This document shows positions 1 to 9,197 of a stretch of 64,000 nt of DNA, one piece after another. Below the pieces are notes generated by a model. It saw only the letters and a program-made list of their open reading frames with translations. It was not told where the DNA came from and searched no databases. Position 1 is the stretch's first letter; every line of letters begins with the position of its first letter. Made by a program: the position numbers and the translations under genes. The stretch covers positions 248,001 to 312,000 of the forward strand of contig NZ_JBOITO010000036.1 of the NCBI RefSeq assembly GCF_050717635.1, written 5' to 3'. The stretch comes from Clostridium_AD sp050717635. Its GTDB lineage: Bacteria > Bacillota > Clostridia > Clostridiales > Clostridiaceae.

Positions 1-571
1 CAAATCCAAACACAGGATATATTTTTCCTATAAGCTTATCTATTGGAATCATTGTTGCTATTACATAATATGCGAATATTATATAAATTAATGTTGTAAC
101 ATTTATTCCTGTTAAACCTTTTAAGATACCCGCTGGTCCCATTACGAAAACTACTCCTACAAGTACCAAAACTACTATTGAAAACACTCTCATAAAGTTT
201 TGAAAGCCTTTACCAAGATATTTCCCTACAACTTCTGGAATACTTGCACCATCATGTCTTAAAGATAACATTCCTGAAAAATAATCATGAACTCCACCTG
301 CAAAAATGGATCCAAGTACAATCCACAAAAATGCTACTGGTCCCCACATTGCACCTGCGATTGCGCCGAATATAGGTCCAAGTCCTGCGATGTTAAGAAA
401 CTGAATTAAGAAAATTTTCCATCCAGGCATCTCAACAAAATCTACACCATCAGCTAGCCTAATAGCTGGTGTTACTATTTTGTCATCTGCTCCAAAAGCT
501 TTTTCTACAATTTTACCATAAACAAAATAACCTACTATAAGAGCAATAATTGCTAAAATAAACGATATCAT
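1..571 (-). CDS. cstA: Carbon starvation protein CstA family transporter (5' part, runs off window)
   Basis: The first ~190 residues are present; the rest lies beyond the left edge. The N-terminus (MISFILAIIALIVGYFVYGK) is a membrane helix. It is followed by the family-typical stretch with GADDKIVTPA, DGVDFVEMP, the IAGLGPIFGAIAGAMWGP segment and GGVHDYFSGM. The CstA family (e.g. E. coli BtsT/CstA) imports pyruvate or peptides across the membrane. The ATG at 569-571 has an AGGAGG box about 6 nt upstream. Directly upstream in the same orientation is a LytS/LytTR two-component pair, the arrangement that controls pyruvate uptake in E. coli (BtsSR) and Bacillus (LytST-pft). A terminator (648-673) separates the two units, and a cre-like site (624-637) lies in the promoter region. 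The family call is firm; pyruvate as substrate is inference. Confidence 0.9.
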   Translation of the reverse strand, partial: MISFILAIIALIVGYFVYGKIVEKAFGADDKIVTPAIRLADGVDFVEMPGWKIFLIQFLNIAGLGPIFGAIAGAMWGPVAFLWIVLGSIFAGGVHDYFSGMLSLRHDGASIPEVVGKYLGKGFQNFMRVFSIVVLVLVGVVFVMGPAGILKGLTGINVTTLIYIIFAYYVIATMIPIDKLIGKIYPVFGF

Positions 572-623
572 ATGAACGCCTCCTATTTATTTGTTAACTA
601 AATTGTAATATATTTTTATGAGT

Positions 624-637
624 TGAATACGCTTTCA
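624..637 (-). promoter_or_regulatory. cre-like CcpA site upstream of cstA
   Basis: TGAATACGCTTTCA matches the Gram-positive cre consensus TGWNANCGNTNWCA with one mismatch on either strand. It sits about 55 bp upstream of the cstA start and downstream of the response-regulator terminator, so it could mediate carbon catabolite control of cstA. The assignment rests on the consensus match only. Confidence 0.5.
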
Positions 638-647
638 TACATGAAAC

Positions 648-673
648 AACAAAAAAAGCACATAAAGTGCTTT
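648..673 (-). terminator. Rho-independent terminator after the LytTR regulator
   Basis: On the minus strand AAAGCAC-TTTAT-GTGCTTT forms a 7-bp stem followed by a run of T. It overlaps the stop codon of the response regulator and ends the two-component transcript before the cstA promoter. Confidence 0.7.
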
Positions 674-1374
674 CATATACCCATTATACGCTTAAACTCA
701 ATTATATTGCTTCTACTTACTGGTATCTCAACTTCTTCACCTTGTAACTTTATCATGAAAGTATTGTTAAACCATGGAATTATCTCCGTTATTTTATCAG
801 TATTAATAATATATGATCTATGGCTTCTAAAAAACAATTCTTTAGGAAGTTTTTTATAGAATTCTGTAATACTACAATTTATACTATATTGAATTCCTTT
901 AATAGAAATTAATGTTTCCCTTTCACTTGCCTCACAATAAGAAATATCAATTATATGCCTTACTATCATTTTATTGTCTTTCCAAAGAGTTATTTTACTA
1001 TGCACATTTTTTCCATCGGTTGGCTTCTCAAGCTTTTTTAATATATTAATTATACGTTCTTCTGAATAAGGTTTTAAGATATAATCATAAGCATGAATTT
1101 CAAAGGCATCTACAGCATAATCTTTATGAGCGGTAATAAAAATAATAAGGGGATGTTTTTGAAAATGACTAACTATTTTACCTAATGCCATTCCATCTAA
1201 TTTAGGCATATTAATATCCAGAAAAATTATGTCAGGTTTATTTTGTTCAATGAACTCTAGTGCTTTAATAGAATCATCGAATTCATCCATTATTTTAATA
1301 TTACTAAAATTCAATATGAAATATTTTAGTTCCTCTCTTGAAGGATATTCATCATCAACAATAATACAGTTCAC
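673..1374 (-). CDS. LytTR-family response regulator
   Basis: 233 residues, with an N-terminal receiver domain (about 1-120) and a C-terminal LytTR DNA-binding domain (about 135-233). Receiver hallmarks are the acidic pair DD at 7-8, phosphoacceptor D53 in IIFLDINMP, T81, and K101 in LKPYS. The C-terminal part (FFRSHRSYIINTDKITEI) is classic LytTR. The start lies 4 bp after the stop of the kinase gene, so they are co-transcribed and probably translationally coupled. It most likely activates the adjacent cstA in response to the sensor's ligand, by analogy with BtsR/YpdB and LytT. The target is inferred from adjacency. Confidence 0.92.
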   Translation of the reverse strand: MNCIIVDDEYPSREELKYFILNFSNIKIMDEFDDSIKALEFIEQNKPDIIFLDINMPKLDGMALGKIVSHFQKHPLIIFITAHKDYAVDAFEIHAYDYILKPYSEERIINILKKLEKPTDGKNVHSKITLWKDNKMIVRHIIDISYCEASERETLISIKGIQYSINCSITEFYKKLPKELFFRSHRSYIINTDKITEIIPWFNNTFMIKLQGEEVEIPVSRSNIIEFKRIMGI

Positions 1375-1378
1375 ATCA

Positions 1379-3052
1379 TCACTCCCTTATTTTTCTGACA
1401 TTAAATTTAATTCTAGTACCATTTTCAAGTCTTTCTATTTTTAATCCTTCACCATAAATGTATTTAAGTCTATTATGAACATTAGACATACCTATTTTAT
1501 TTTCTTCCATTTTACCTTCATATACCTTTTCTATGATGTCATTTGAAATGCCAACTCCATCATCCTCAATTACTATCATAATGTTTTCAGCATCAATTTT
1601 TTTAATATTAATAATTACGCTACCCCAGCCCTTACCTTCTAAAATACCATGTTTTATAGAATTTTCAACAATGGGTTGAATAATAAGACTTGGGATTTTA
1701 ACGTCCAAATTATCTTGGATATTATAAATTATATGCAGTTTATTTCCAAACCTTGCTTTTTCTATTTCTATATACGCTTTAACCTGCTCTAGTTCCAGGT
1801 ATATATCCACAGGTTTTTCTCCTTGTTCCAAGTTATACCTTAAATAAGTAGATAAATTTATAATTAACTCTCTTGCGCGATTAGAATCAATTCTAATAAA
1901 AGAAATTATAGTATTAAGTGCATTAAATATAAAATGAGGATTTATCTGAGCTTGCAGTGCCTTAATTTCAGCCTTATTTGCCAAATGCTTTAGCTCTCCA
2001 AGTTTACTTATTTCAAGTTGGGTAGAAATAAGTTGAGATAATCCTAATGCTAAACTTATATTTCTAAAAGAAATTGCATCCTCCTTGCAATAATACAGTT
2101 TTAAAGTCCCTATAATTTCGTCTCCTTCTCTTAATGGAGCAATAATTGCAGATTTCAGTGTACATTGCTTACTATGGCACTCTATCTGATTTGCATTAGT
2201 TAATGAAATCAAGTTTCCTTCCTTAATAACTATTTTTGTAGCCTCAGTCACAACCTTATGGCCTTTAATATGATGGTCCGATCCTACCCCTACGTGTGCT
2301 AATATATACTCCTTATCTGTTATAGCTACTGCATCTGCTCGAATTGAACTTTTAATTATTCCACATATCTTATCGTATGAACTTTCATCCATCTCTCTAA
2401 AATAAGGCAAGGTTTTATTAGCTATTTCCAAAGCAATCTGTGCTTGCTTTGCTGCAATTTCATCCTTTTCCTTAAATATCTTTTGAATTATTAATATTAA
2501 TATTGCAATTCCAATGGCATTTGCAAAACTCATAGGAAAATATATACTTTTTACAATAATTACTGCCCTACTATAAGGCTTTGCAATGGTGAGTATTAAA
2601 ATCATTTCCATAATTTCCATTAAAAGCCCACCCATTAAGCCATACCACCACTTGTTAGTTTCATTGGACTTGTTATATATTATGCTTGCAACTACTCCTG
2701 AAATTATAGTTGTAATTGTACAAGGTACTGATGTAATTCCCCCTATATCTACGAGAAGTCTGTGGATTCCAGCTATAATTCCTGCCATTATTCCTACAAA
2801 TGGACCATATAGGATTCCCCCTGCCATAACCCCAATAATTCTAGTGTTAGCAATAGCTCCATTAACATCTGTGCCTGTGTAAGTTCCTAAAATCCCAAAT
2901 GCCCCAAAAATTATTGAAAGCATAATTAATTCTCTTTTCCTAAATTTATCCTTTTGGACAATATTCTTAAAGCCTCCTATTTTAGAAACAAAAAAAGCAA
3001 TAAGAATTACATATCCTAAATTATTAGTAAGATTTCTTAAAAGTTCAATCAT
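1379..3052 (-). CDS. LytS-like sensor histidine kinase
   Basis: About 557 residues. The N-terminal ~190 residues form the multi-helix 5TM-LYT sensor (PF07694 type), with the NTRIIGVMAGGILYGP segment. A GAF-like region spans about 210-340. The phosphoacceptor segment is QINPHFIFNALNTI (His_kinase family PF06580), followed by an HATPase domain with the N box PIVENSIKHG and DDGVGIS. An upstream in-frame ATG exists at 3067, but GGAGAGA six bases before the ATG at 3052 favours the latter (MIELLRNLTNN). It pairs with the LytTR regulator 4 bp downstream. LytS/BtsS kinases of this kind sense extracellular pyruvate in studied species; here that is inference from the adjacent cstA. Confidence 0.92.
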   Translation of the reverse strand: MIELLRNLTNNLGYVILIAFFVSKIGGFKNIVQKDKFRKRELIMLSIIFGAFGILGTYTGTDVNGAIANTRIIGVMAGGILYGPFVGIMAGIIAGIHRLLVDIGGITSVPCTITTIISGVVASIIYNKSNETNKWWYGLMGGLLMEIMEMILILTIAKPYSRAVIIVKSIYFPMSFANAIGIAILILIIQKIFKEKDEIAAKQAQIALEIANKTLPYFREMDESSYDKICGIIKSSIRADAVAITDKEYILAHVGVGSDHHIKGHKVVTEATKIVIKEGNLISLTNANQIECHSKQCTLKSAIIAPLREGDEIIGTLKLYYCKEDAISFRNISLALGLSQLISTQLEISKLGELKHLANKAEIKALQAQINPHFIFNALNTIISFIRIDSNRARELIINLSTYLRYNLEQGEKPVDIYLELEQVKAYIEIEKARFGNKLHIIYNIQDNLDVKIPSLIIQPIVENSIKHGILEGKGWGSVIINIKKIDAENIMIVIEDDGVGISNDIIEKVYEGKMEENKIGMSNVHNRLKYIYGEGLKIERLENGTRIKFNVRKIRE

Positions 3053-3227
3053 TAGTATTCTCTCCATTTCTAACCTTTACTATCATTATTAAATACAGCC
3101 TTATTAATAGTATATACAACATTCAATAATATATAAAGCTATAAAATCTATGTTATAATTAATATTAGGTTGTTTTAAATTAATAAAAATATAAAGGACC
3201 ATTAATATGTTATCTTGGAGGGTTTTA

Positions 3228-3836
3228 ATGAGAATGATTTTTTTTGATACAGAAACTACTGGCATAAGGCCAGGAAACATATGTCAACTTAGCTATATAC
3301 TTGTTGATACGGGTTATAAGCCGACAAAAACAATAGGTAAAAATTTTTTTTTCACAGTAGATTATGTAGAACCATCTGCGCAAGATGTTCATGGATTCAG
3401 TGTTGATGCATTATTTGCACTGAGCGATGGTAAAACTTTTGAAGATTCATACGAAGATTTTATTGATGATTTTATAACTGCAGATATTCTTATAGGACAC
3501 AATGTTAATTTCGATATAAAATTTTTAACTCACGAACTTAAAAATTGTGGACATACTCTAACTCCTAAACATACATTCTGCACAATGAAATATTATAAAG
3601 ATATCTGCAAACTTTACTCTGCACGGGGTGGTTATAAAAACCCAAAATTATCAGAAAATATTGAGTTTTTAAAATTAAATGAAAAAGAAATAAATTTTAA
3701 AAGCATTGAGTATTTTGGCGATACTGCAAACTTTCACGACGCTAGATTTGATACAACTGCAACTTATTTATTGGTTACACAAGGTATTAAAAAAGGTTTT
3801 ATACCTAAGCATTACTTTTCGCAGCTTGCAAAATAA
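3228..3836 (+). CDS. DEDDh 3'-5' exonuclease (DnaQ/RNase T fold)
   Basis: About 202 residues. The four acidic residues and histidine of the DEDDh superfamily are visible: FFDTETTG (ExoI, D and E), IGHNVNFDIKF (ExoII, D) and HDARFDTTATY (ExoIII, H and D). It is a stand-alone exonuclease domain without polymerase or helicase modules, so a role in DNA repair or nucleic-acid trimming is all that can be said. The ATG at 3207 has no ribosome binding site. TTGGAGG six bases before the ATG at 3228 decides the start. It is monocistronic, divergent from the LytS gene, and ends at a hairpin shared with the convergent gene. Confidence 0.85.
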   Translation: MRMIFFDTETTGIRPGNICQLSYILVDTGYKPTKTIGKNFFFTVDYVEPSAQDVHGFSVDALFALSDGKTFEDSYEDFIDDFITADILIGHNVNFDIKFLTHELKNCGHTLTPKHTFCTMKYYKDICKLYSARGGYKNPKLSENIEFLKLNEKEINFKSIEYFGDTANFHDARFDTTATYLLVTQGIKKGFIPKHYFSQLAK

Positions 3837-3849
3837 TTCACCTAAAAAT

Positions 3850-3890
3850 AAACTACACTATAAATAGTACTTATAGTGTAGTTTATTTTT
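3850..3890. terminator. Bidirectional terminator
   Basis: AACTACACTATA and TATAGTGTAGTT form a long stem, with A-rich sequence before and TTTATTTTT after. It lies between the convergent exonuclease and the unknown gene and can serve both. Confidence 0.8.
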
Positions 3891-3891
3891 A

Positions 3892-4617
3892 TTAGAATTC
3901 ATATATTATACCTTGGCAAAACACCCTTTTAATAACTCTATTATCCACATAAATCTGAATTGTATCACCCTTTTGCGAGTATAATTCTACAGGTAAATTA
4001 AGATCCCATACAAAGTTTCCTGATTTTAATTTTAATTTTGTTTTATGATTATGTTTTCTCCCTGCTAAATCATCAAGGTCTGCACCTAATAACAAACCTT
4101 GTCCCGAGGACATACTATCAATTTGTATTCTTGGATAATCAATAATCTTTGCAACCATAGGAATAATATTTCCTATGGTTGCATTACTTATATAATCTAT
4201 CTCTTCATCTATAATAATGCAGCCATTTTGGATTACAATATTATTAATATCCAGTAAAAAGTATGAATTAATTTCTTCATTATCAATGATTTTATAACGA
4301 AAATTTTGTTCATTACGTAATATTTTAAGATATACTAGTTTTAATAATTCTTCATAAGTATTATCTTTAAATTTACTAAATTCTTTGTTTACTATATTAT
4401 CTATACTTTTGTTTAATTTTTCTTCATTTATTTTTCCTAAAATACTTTTGCATCCCATATAACCTGCTAATTGAGATTTAATTTTAACTATATCAAAATC
4501 AGCATCCTCTAACAGAATACTTGTACTAGCCACCATAAATACATTTGTATATTGCTGATATGCGCATTGAATAAACCCTAAATATTTATTATTTTTGTTA
4601 TATACATTAAATGGCAT
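3892..4617 (-). CDS. Unknown protein at the distal end of the ger operon
   Basis: 241 residues, not recognised. There is no signal peptide or membrane helix. Acidic and basic residues alternate with beta-rich stretches; the most distinctive part is about residues 165-215 (SGQGLLLGADLDDLAGRKHN). AAGGAAGTG precedes the ATG at a good distance. It lies 64 bp downstream of the last gerB gene in the same direction, with no terminator seen between, so it may be transcribed with the germination operon and act in the spore. That link is positional only. It ends at the bidirectional terminator at 3850-3890. Confidence 0.7.
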   Translation of the reverse strand: MPFNVYNKNNKYLGFIQCAYQQYTNVFMVASTSILLEDADFDIVKIKSQLAGYMGCKSILGKINEEKLNKSIDNIVNKEFSKFKDNTYEELLKLVYLKILRNEQNFRYKIIDNEEINSYFLLDINNIVIQNGCIIIDEEIDYISNATIGNIIPMVAKIIDYPRIQIDSMSSGQGLLLGADLDDLAGRKHNHKTKLKLKSGNFVWDLNLPVELYSQKGDTIQIYVDNRVIKRVFCQGIIYEF

Positions 4618-4681
4618 ATTGTATCACTTCCTTTTAAATGTTTTTTTATTCTATAGATTAATATTATACATCTAATTGCTG

Positions 4682-5767
4682 TTACTTTCGACCTTTATCT
4701 TTTATAAATATCAATATAGCAATAATAGATATGTATGCAATATTAAATAAAACTATTTTAGGAATCACATATCCAAGGAAGTCTCTTCTTTGCACTTCAT
4801 TTTTAAATAGTGAACATAAATAAATGATAATCGGAAATAAAACCCAATATACATTCTTTTTATCTTTTATTTTTAATAAATCGTTTAAAATATATGTAAC
4901 TACATATTGATCATTTGCTATAATTTTAAACATTACTATACTCCATAAAAATAGAAACAAATACCGAAAACTATTTAATACTGGTACATTTATTACTTCT
5001 GTTGCTAGTAAAACTGGCCATAGTGCTATAGAAGTAACCTTATAACCTAAACTATATATGCATATAGCTGTAACCCAAAAATAAATTACGATAGTGGTAA
5101 ACAAGGCTTTAAAAGTTATATTTTTTACTTTGTTTTTTTCTTTTAAAACAGGATAAATTAAAAATATAGCTTCCATACCTCCATAAGCTAAAGCTGATTC
5201 AAGGCTACCACTGAAAATATTTTTAATCCCTGTCCCAAATATAGGGAAAAAATTTAAGTAGTTTCCTTCTTTTAGTGTTCCTATTAATATAAATGTTAAA
5301 ATAACTATAATATATAGTGAGATTTTATTGATTCTCCCCAATACTTTTATACCTTTATTACTTAAATACATAGCGGATAATATGGTAGGAATAAAAATTT
5401 TTATTGGTGTTAAAAAGGGTGTTGCATATACTCTAAAAATATTACTTAAACTTACAACAGTGATCACTAAAAATATACCAAATTGAACCATAAATAGAAT
5501 ATTGCATATAGTTCCCAACACCTTACCTAAATATATTTTACTCAAAGCCAATATATCCTGATTGGGATGTTTTTTTGCATAATATATAGCAAGTAATGCT
5601 AAATATAGAGGATAGATACCACCAATTATTACTGCTACCCATCCGTCCTGCTTTGCAGCCTGCACCATGGTATTAGGTAATGCTAAAATACTTGTTCCAA
5701 TTATAAATCCCACTAGTATTGCAATAGCTTCTCTCTCTTCCAGCAAGTTCTGTTTTACTTTATCCAT
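4682..5767 (-). CDS. Spore germination receptor B subunit (third copy, GerAB/GerKB family)
   Basis: 361 residues with about ten membrane helices. It belongs to the GerAB endospore germination permease family, related to APC amino-acid transporters. Family marks are the early GFIIGTSILALPNTMVQAAKQDGW, the following GGIYPLYLALLAIY, and the NFFPIFGTGIKNI segment in the middle. B subunits sit in the spore inner membrane and take part in germinant recognition. It follows the third C gene by 22 bp and is the last clear ger gene of the operon. RBS GGGGAG. Germinant specificity cannot be read from sequence. Confidence 0.93.
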   Translation of the reverse strand: MDKVKQNLLEEREAIAILVGFIIGTSILALPNTMVQAAKQDGWVAVIIGGIYPLYLALLAIYYAKKHPNQDILALSKIYLGKVLGTICNILFMVQFGIFLVITVVSLSNIFRVYATPFLTPIKIFIPTILSAMYLSNKGIKVLGRINKISLYIIVILTFILIGTLKEGNYLNFFPIFGTGIKNIFSGSLESALAYGGMEAIFLIYPVLKEKNKVKNITFKALFTTIVIYFWVTAICIYSLGYKVTSIALWPVLLATEVINVPVLNSFRYLFLFLWSIVMFKIIANDQYVVTYILNDLLKIKDKKNVYWVLFPIIIYLCSLFKNEVQRRDFLGYVIPKIVLFNIAYISIIAILIFIKDKGRK

Positions 5768-5789
5768 CTTATTTACTCCCCATGTACAT

Positions 5790-6938
5790 CTAATATTGCC
5801 CTATTCCAATCTTATCAATTTTCACCTTTACTTTCACTTTAATATTAGCGTCACTTACCTCTTCATTCCAATCTACCCCTGTTTCCCTACCATATTTGGC
5901 TGCAGCATACATTCCTAAATTTAAGCAATCTATTTTATAATTATTTTTCATTTTATCCAAAAAATCATAACATATTTCCTCTATTTTTTTTGACATAAGT
6001 TCTTCAAATTCACTTTCACTTTCTTTATTAATATTTTTATATAATGTGTTCTCTATAATGTCACCCTGAAAATCTAACTCAATGATGAATTCGTATTTTC
6101 CACCTCTCTTATTGCATTTTACTTTCCTTTTCACCATTGCATCATAATTTATATACTTATCTGGGCCTTCCTGCAAACACAATATTCCTTTCCCTTTTTT
6201 CTCCCTAAGCATATTCATAACTTTTCCATCTTCCATAGGTAATACATAGGCCATTTTATTCCCTTTAAATAAAGCCATACCTGATAAAATAATATTATTA
6301 TCCTTTATTTCTAAATAGGGAAGTACTAAATTCTCTCCTTCTGATTTCAATGCTAAATATATATTCACTAAATTATATTGCGGACTTAAAAAATTATAGT
6401 TTTTGGCATTTCTAACCATACCTTCCATATAATCTGCTGAACTAGGATATCCGTCTACCTTAAACTTTAACATATCTTCTGCCTTCCCTTTACATACTGA
6501 AAATATATCTGTATCATTAATATTAGGATTTAAAAAAAGTATATTTATTATATCTAATATTCCATAGTATGCCTGCTGCTCGCCTACTATAGATATTCTT
6601 TCAGTACCAACCGTATAAGGTTTTGTGGACTTTAATTGTCTTTCTTGCCTTGTTTCTCCAATACTGCTGGCATTTGTCTTTATAATACTACTGCTATGTT
6701 CTCTATTTCCTACTGTTTTAATCGCACTTTTTAGCACAACCCCTTTTCCCTTCTTTTTAAAATCATATATACTAAACGGAACACTATATTGCACTTTACC
6801 ATTTAACTCTTCATTAATATCAAACCCAATGCCTGCAATTATATTTAAGTCCTCCATAGAACTTACTTGCAGTCTTTCCACATAAATGGAAGCTATAAAC
6901 GCCACTAAAAATGCAATTAATATTTTTCTATTTTTCAT
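5790..6938 (-). CDS. Spore germination receptor C subunit (third copy, Ger(x)C family)
   Basis: 382 residues. Family marks are EDLNIIAGIGFDI near residue 30, the TRQERQLKSTK segment around 95, and the C-terminal GMYAAAKYGRETGVDWNEEV. GerC proteins normally are lipoproteins with a lipobox cysteine after a short signal. Here the N-terminal hydrophobic stretch (KILIAFLVAFIASIYV) contains no cysteine, so the protein should be held by an uncleaved helix or be processed differently. It follows the second C gene by 50 bp and precedes the third B gene. RBS AAGGTGA. Confidence 0.92.
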   Translation of the reverse strand: MKNRKILIAFLVAFIASIYVERLQVSSMEDLNIIAGIGFDINEELNGKVQYSVPFSIYDFKKKGKGVVLKSAIKTVGNREHSSSIIKTNASSIGETRQERQLKSTKPYTVGTERISIVGEQQAYYGILDIINILFLNPNINDTDIFSVCKGKAEDMLKFKVDGYPSSADYMEGMVRNAKNYNFLSPQYNLVNIYLALKSEGENLVLPYLEIKDNNIILSGMALFKGNKMAYVLPMEDGKVMNMLREKKGKGILCLQEGPDKYINYDAMVKRKVKCNKRGGKYEFIIELDFQGDIIENTLYKNINKESESEFEELMSKKIEEICYDFLDKMKNNYKIDCLNLGMYAAAKYGRETGVDWNEEVSDANIKVKVKVKIDKIGIGQY

Positions 6939-6988
6939 CAGGTGTCACCTTCTATTTTCATATTACTGCTTTATTACTTACGCTATAT

Positions 6989-8110
6989 TTAATACTGTCC
7001 TCTTCCTAATTTATCAATACTTACCTTTACATTTATGTTGATTTTAGAATTAGAAACAACCTCATTCCAATCTACTCCCGTGTCTCTACCATACTTTGCA
7101 GCAGCAACCCATCCTAACTGCAGTAAGTCTAGCTTATATTTATTCTTCATCTTCTCCAAGAATTCAGTACACATTCCACTCACTTGTCTTGCCATATCAT
7201 CTTCAAATTTTTTGGTTCCCTCTATGTCTGATGCCATGTCTTTATATAATTCATTGTTAATAATTTCTCCTTTCAAATTTAAGTTTATATTAAAAGTATA
7301 TTTATCCCCTATTTTCCTACAAGTTATTTTTCTTTTAGATTCTACTTGAAAATTCACATATTTCTCTGAATCCTTTTGTATAGTTAATATGCCCTTCACG
7401 TTATTTTCTCTTAACATATTCATTATTCTTGTATCCTTCATATCCAATATAGCAGCTAGCTTATCCTTACTAAAAACGGTCAATCCACTTATTTTAATTC
7501 CATCCTCCATTATTTCAATATAAGGACTAACTATATTTTTGCCCTCTGCATCCATTGATAATATTGCATCCTTAAGCATGTAACCCTTTTGGAAAAAATT
7601 ATAGTTTACTGAGTTTTCAACCATATCAGCTATTCCCTCTGCTGAATTATCATAACCTGGAATCGTATAATTAAAATATTCTTCATTTCTACCTTTACAT
7701 ATCACTAAAAATGCATTATCATTAATTTTAGGATTTTTAAAATTCACATCCATTAAAGCTCTTATTCCGTATTTAGCATATTCCTCTTCTACTAAACAAA
7801 TTTTTGTAAGTCCTAAAAAAAACTCTTTTCCTATTTTCTTTTGCCTATTTTCTCTTGTTTTGCCAATAGTACTGCCTACTCCTGTACCTATTAAAGTTTC
7901 AACACTTGAATCTAACCTATATGTATTAGCTGTGGAAGTAATTCTATAGCTTATATCCCCCTCAACCTCTTTATCTATGCCTACACCTATTCCCACAGAA
8001 ATGCCCAAATCCTCCACACTTAGTAAGTGTATTTTCTCACCGCCAAAAAATACTAGAATTAATGTACTACATAAAAAAATAACAAATATTATGTTCAAAA
8101 CTCTTTTCAT
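6989..8110 (-). CDS. Spore germination receptor C subunit (second copy, Ger(x)C family)
   Basis: 373 residues from the chosen start. The ATG at 8110 overlaps the stop of the upstream gerB as ATGA and has AAGGAAGG at the right distance; the in-frame ATG at 8134 lies inside gerB without a better site. Family marks are VEDLGISVGIGVGID, the IGKTRENRQKKIG segment and a C-terminal GWVAAAKYGRDTGVDWNEVV. The N-terminal helix (VLNIIFVIFLCSTLILVFF) has a cysteine, but it sits mid-helix after IFL and does not fit the lipobox L-[ASTVI]-[GAS]-C. It is probably anchored by the helix. Second of three C genes in the operon. Confidence 0.92.
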   Translation of the reverse strand: MKRVLNIIFVIFLCSTLILVFFGGEKIHLLSVEDLGISVGIGVGIDKEVEGDISYRITSTANTYRLDSSVETLIGTGVGSTIGKTRENRQKKIGKEFFLGLTKICLVEEEYAKYGIRALMDVNFKNPKINDNAFLVICKGRNEEYFNYTIPGYDNSAEGIADMVENSVNYNFFQKGYMLKDAILSMDAEGKNIVSPYIEIMEDGIKISGLTVFSKDKLAAILDMKDTRIMNMLRENNVKGILTIQKDSEKYVNFQVESKRKITCRKIGDKYTFNINLNLKGEIINNELYKDMASDIEGTKKFEDDMARQVSGMCTEFLEKMKNKYKLDLLQLGWVAAAKYGRDTGVDWNEVVSNSKININVKVSIDKLGRGQY

Positions 8111-9195
8111 TTTATCCTTCCTTTTTTTATCCATATTAAGCTGGCGATGAGGGTTATATACATTAAATTGTATATAGTGCTGATTGGGGAAGTATATTTT
8201 GTGATTTGATCCATTGCTACCATATCCCCATAATATGTGTTTGCTATTATAATAACTACAATAGCAATAACTACATATACTACTTTTTTATTTTTTATTT
8301 TTTTAATATCATCTAAAATAAAAACACACACATAATTGAAAATTCCCACAGATTTAATCGCGATAATTAACCAGCAATATATAAAAACATACCTAAAATT
8401 GTTTACTATTTCAACCCTTACTGCCGACGTCACTGCAAAAAAACTCCATATTGTCTTAGGAATAATATCTTTTCCCATATAATATATAGTTATAAAAGTA
8501 ATCCATGTATACATAACGGTAGTAATTCCTACAGCCTTTAAAACGGAACTTTTTATCTTTTTACTATCATTTATAAAGGGATAAATTAAAAATATAAGTT
8601 CTAATAATGAATAATCATAAACACAATCCAAGCTTCCTTTTAAAATGTTTACTATTCCTGTTCCAAATATAGGGCTTACATTTAGAAAGCTTCCATCTTT
8701 TAAAATAGAAATAGTAGGGATTATGATTGCAAGCGTTAGCCAAAAGGTTATAGTACATATTCTTCCAAGCACTTTAATTCCTTTACTTGCTGCATATGCT
8801 CCTAAAATAAATAAAACTACATAAATCTTTAAAGGAGTTAAAGAAGCTGTGGTATCTGTTCTTACAATTATACTAAAAGTTGAAATTAGAGGTGGAAAAT
8901 AGCTGAAAAAGCTTAGTAAAAAAAGGAAATTCAACATGGTTCCAAACTTCTTGCCAAGGTATTTTTTACTAAGCACTAAAATATTTTCCTTAGGAAATTT
9001 CCCACTTACATATATAGCTAAGAGAGCAACATATAGTGGGTATATAGACCCTATTAACACAGAAATCCACCCATCTTGTTTTGCATTAACAATTACATCA
9101 TTAGCTAAACTTGCTACCGTTACATCAACTATAATTGCTATTAATATAAAAGTAACCTCATTTGGAGTTAGTAGATTTTTCTTTTCTATCTGCAT
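8107..9195 (-). CDS. Spore germination receptor B subunit (second copy, GerAB/GerKB family)
   Basis: 362 residues with about ten predicted membrane helices. It shares with the other two B proteins the VNAKQDGWISVLIGSIYPLY block, the LSKKYLGKKFG loop and the NVSPIFGTGI motif. The N-terminal helix reads IAIIVDVTVASLANDV instead of the more usual VGVGILSLPN seen in the first copy, so a small-residue motif typical of APC substrate sites is altered. It starts 2 bp after the first C gene and overlaps the second C gene by 4 bp, meaning tight coupling. RBS GGAG. Confidence 0.92.
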   Translation of the reverse strand: MQIEKKNLLTPNEVTFILIAIIVDVTVASLANDVIVNAKQDGWISVLIGSIYPLYVALLAIYVSGKFPKENILVLSKKYLGKKFGTMLNFLFLLSFFSYFPPLISTFSIIVRTDTTASLTPLKIYVVLFILGAYAASKGIKVLGRICTITFWLTLAIIIPTISILKDGSFLNVSPIFGTGIVNILKGSLDCVYDYSLLELIFLIYPFINDSKKIKSSVLKAVGITTVMYTWITFITIYYMGKDIIPKTIWSFFAVTSAVRVEIVNNFRYVFIYCWLIIAIKSVGIFNYVCVFILDDIKKIKNKKVVYVVIAIVVIIIANTYYGDMVAMDQITKYTSPISTIYNLMYITLIASLIWIKKGRIK

Positions 9196-9197
9196 CC

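Noticed and set aside
3154..3159. TATAAT as the -10 box of the exonuclease promoter
   Set aside because: A good -10 match, but no acceptable -35 box at 16-18 bp spacing, and such hexamers are frequent in this AT-rich DNA.
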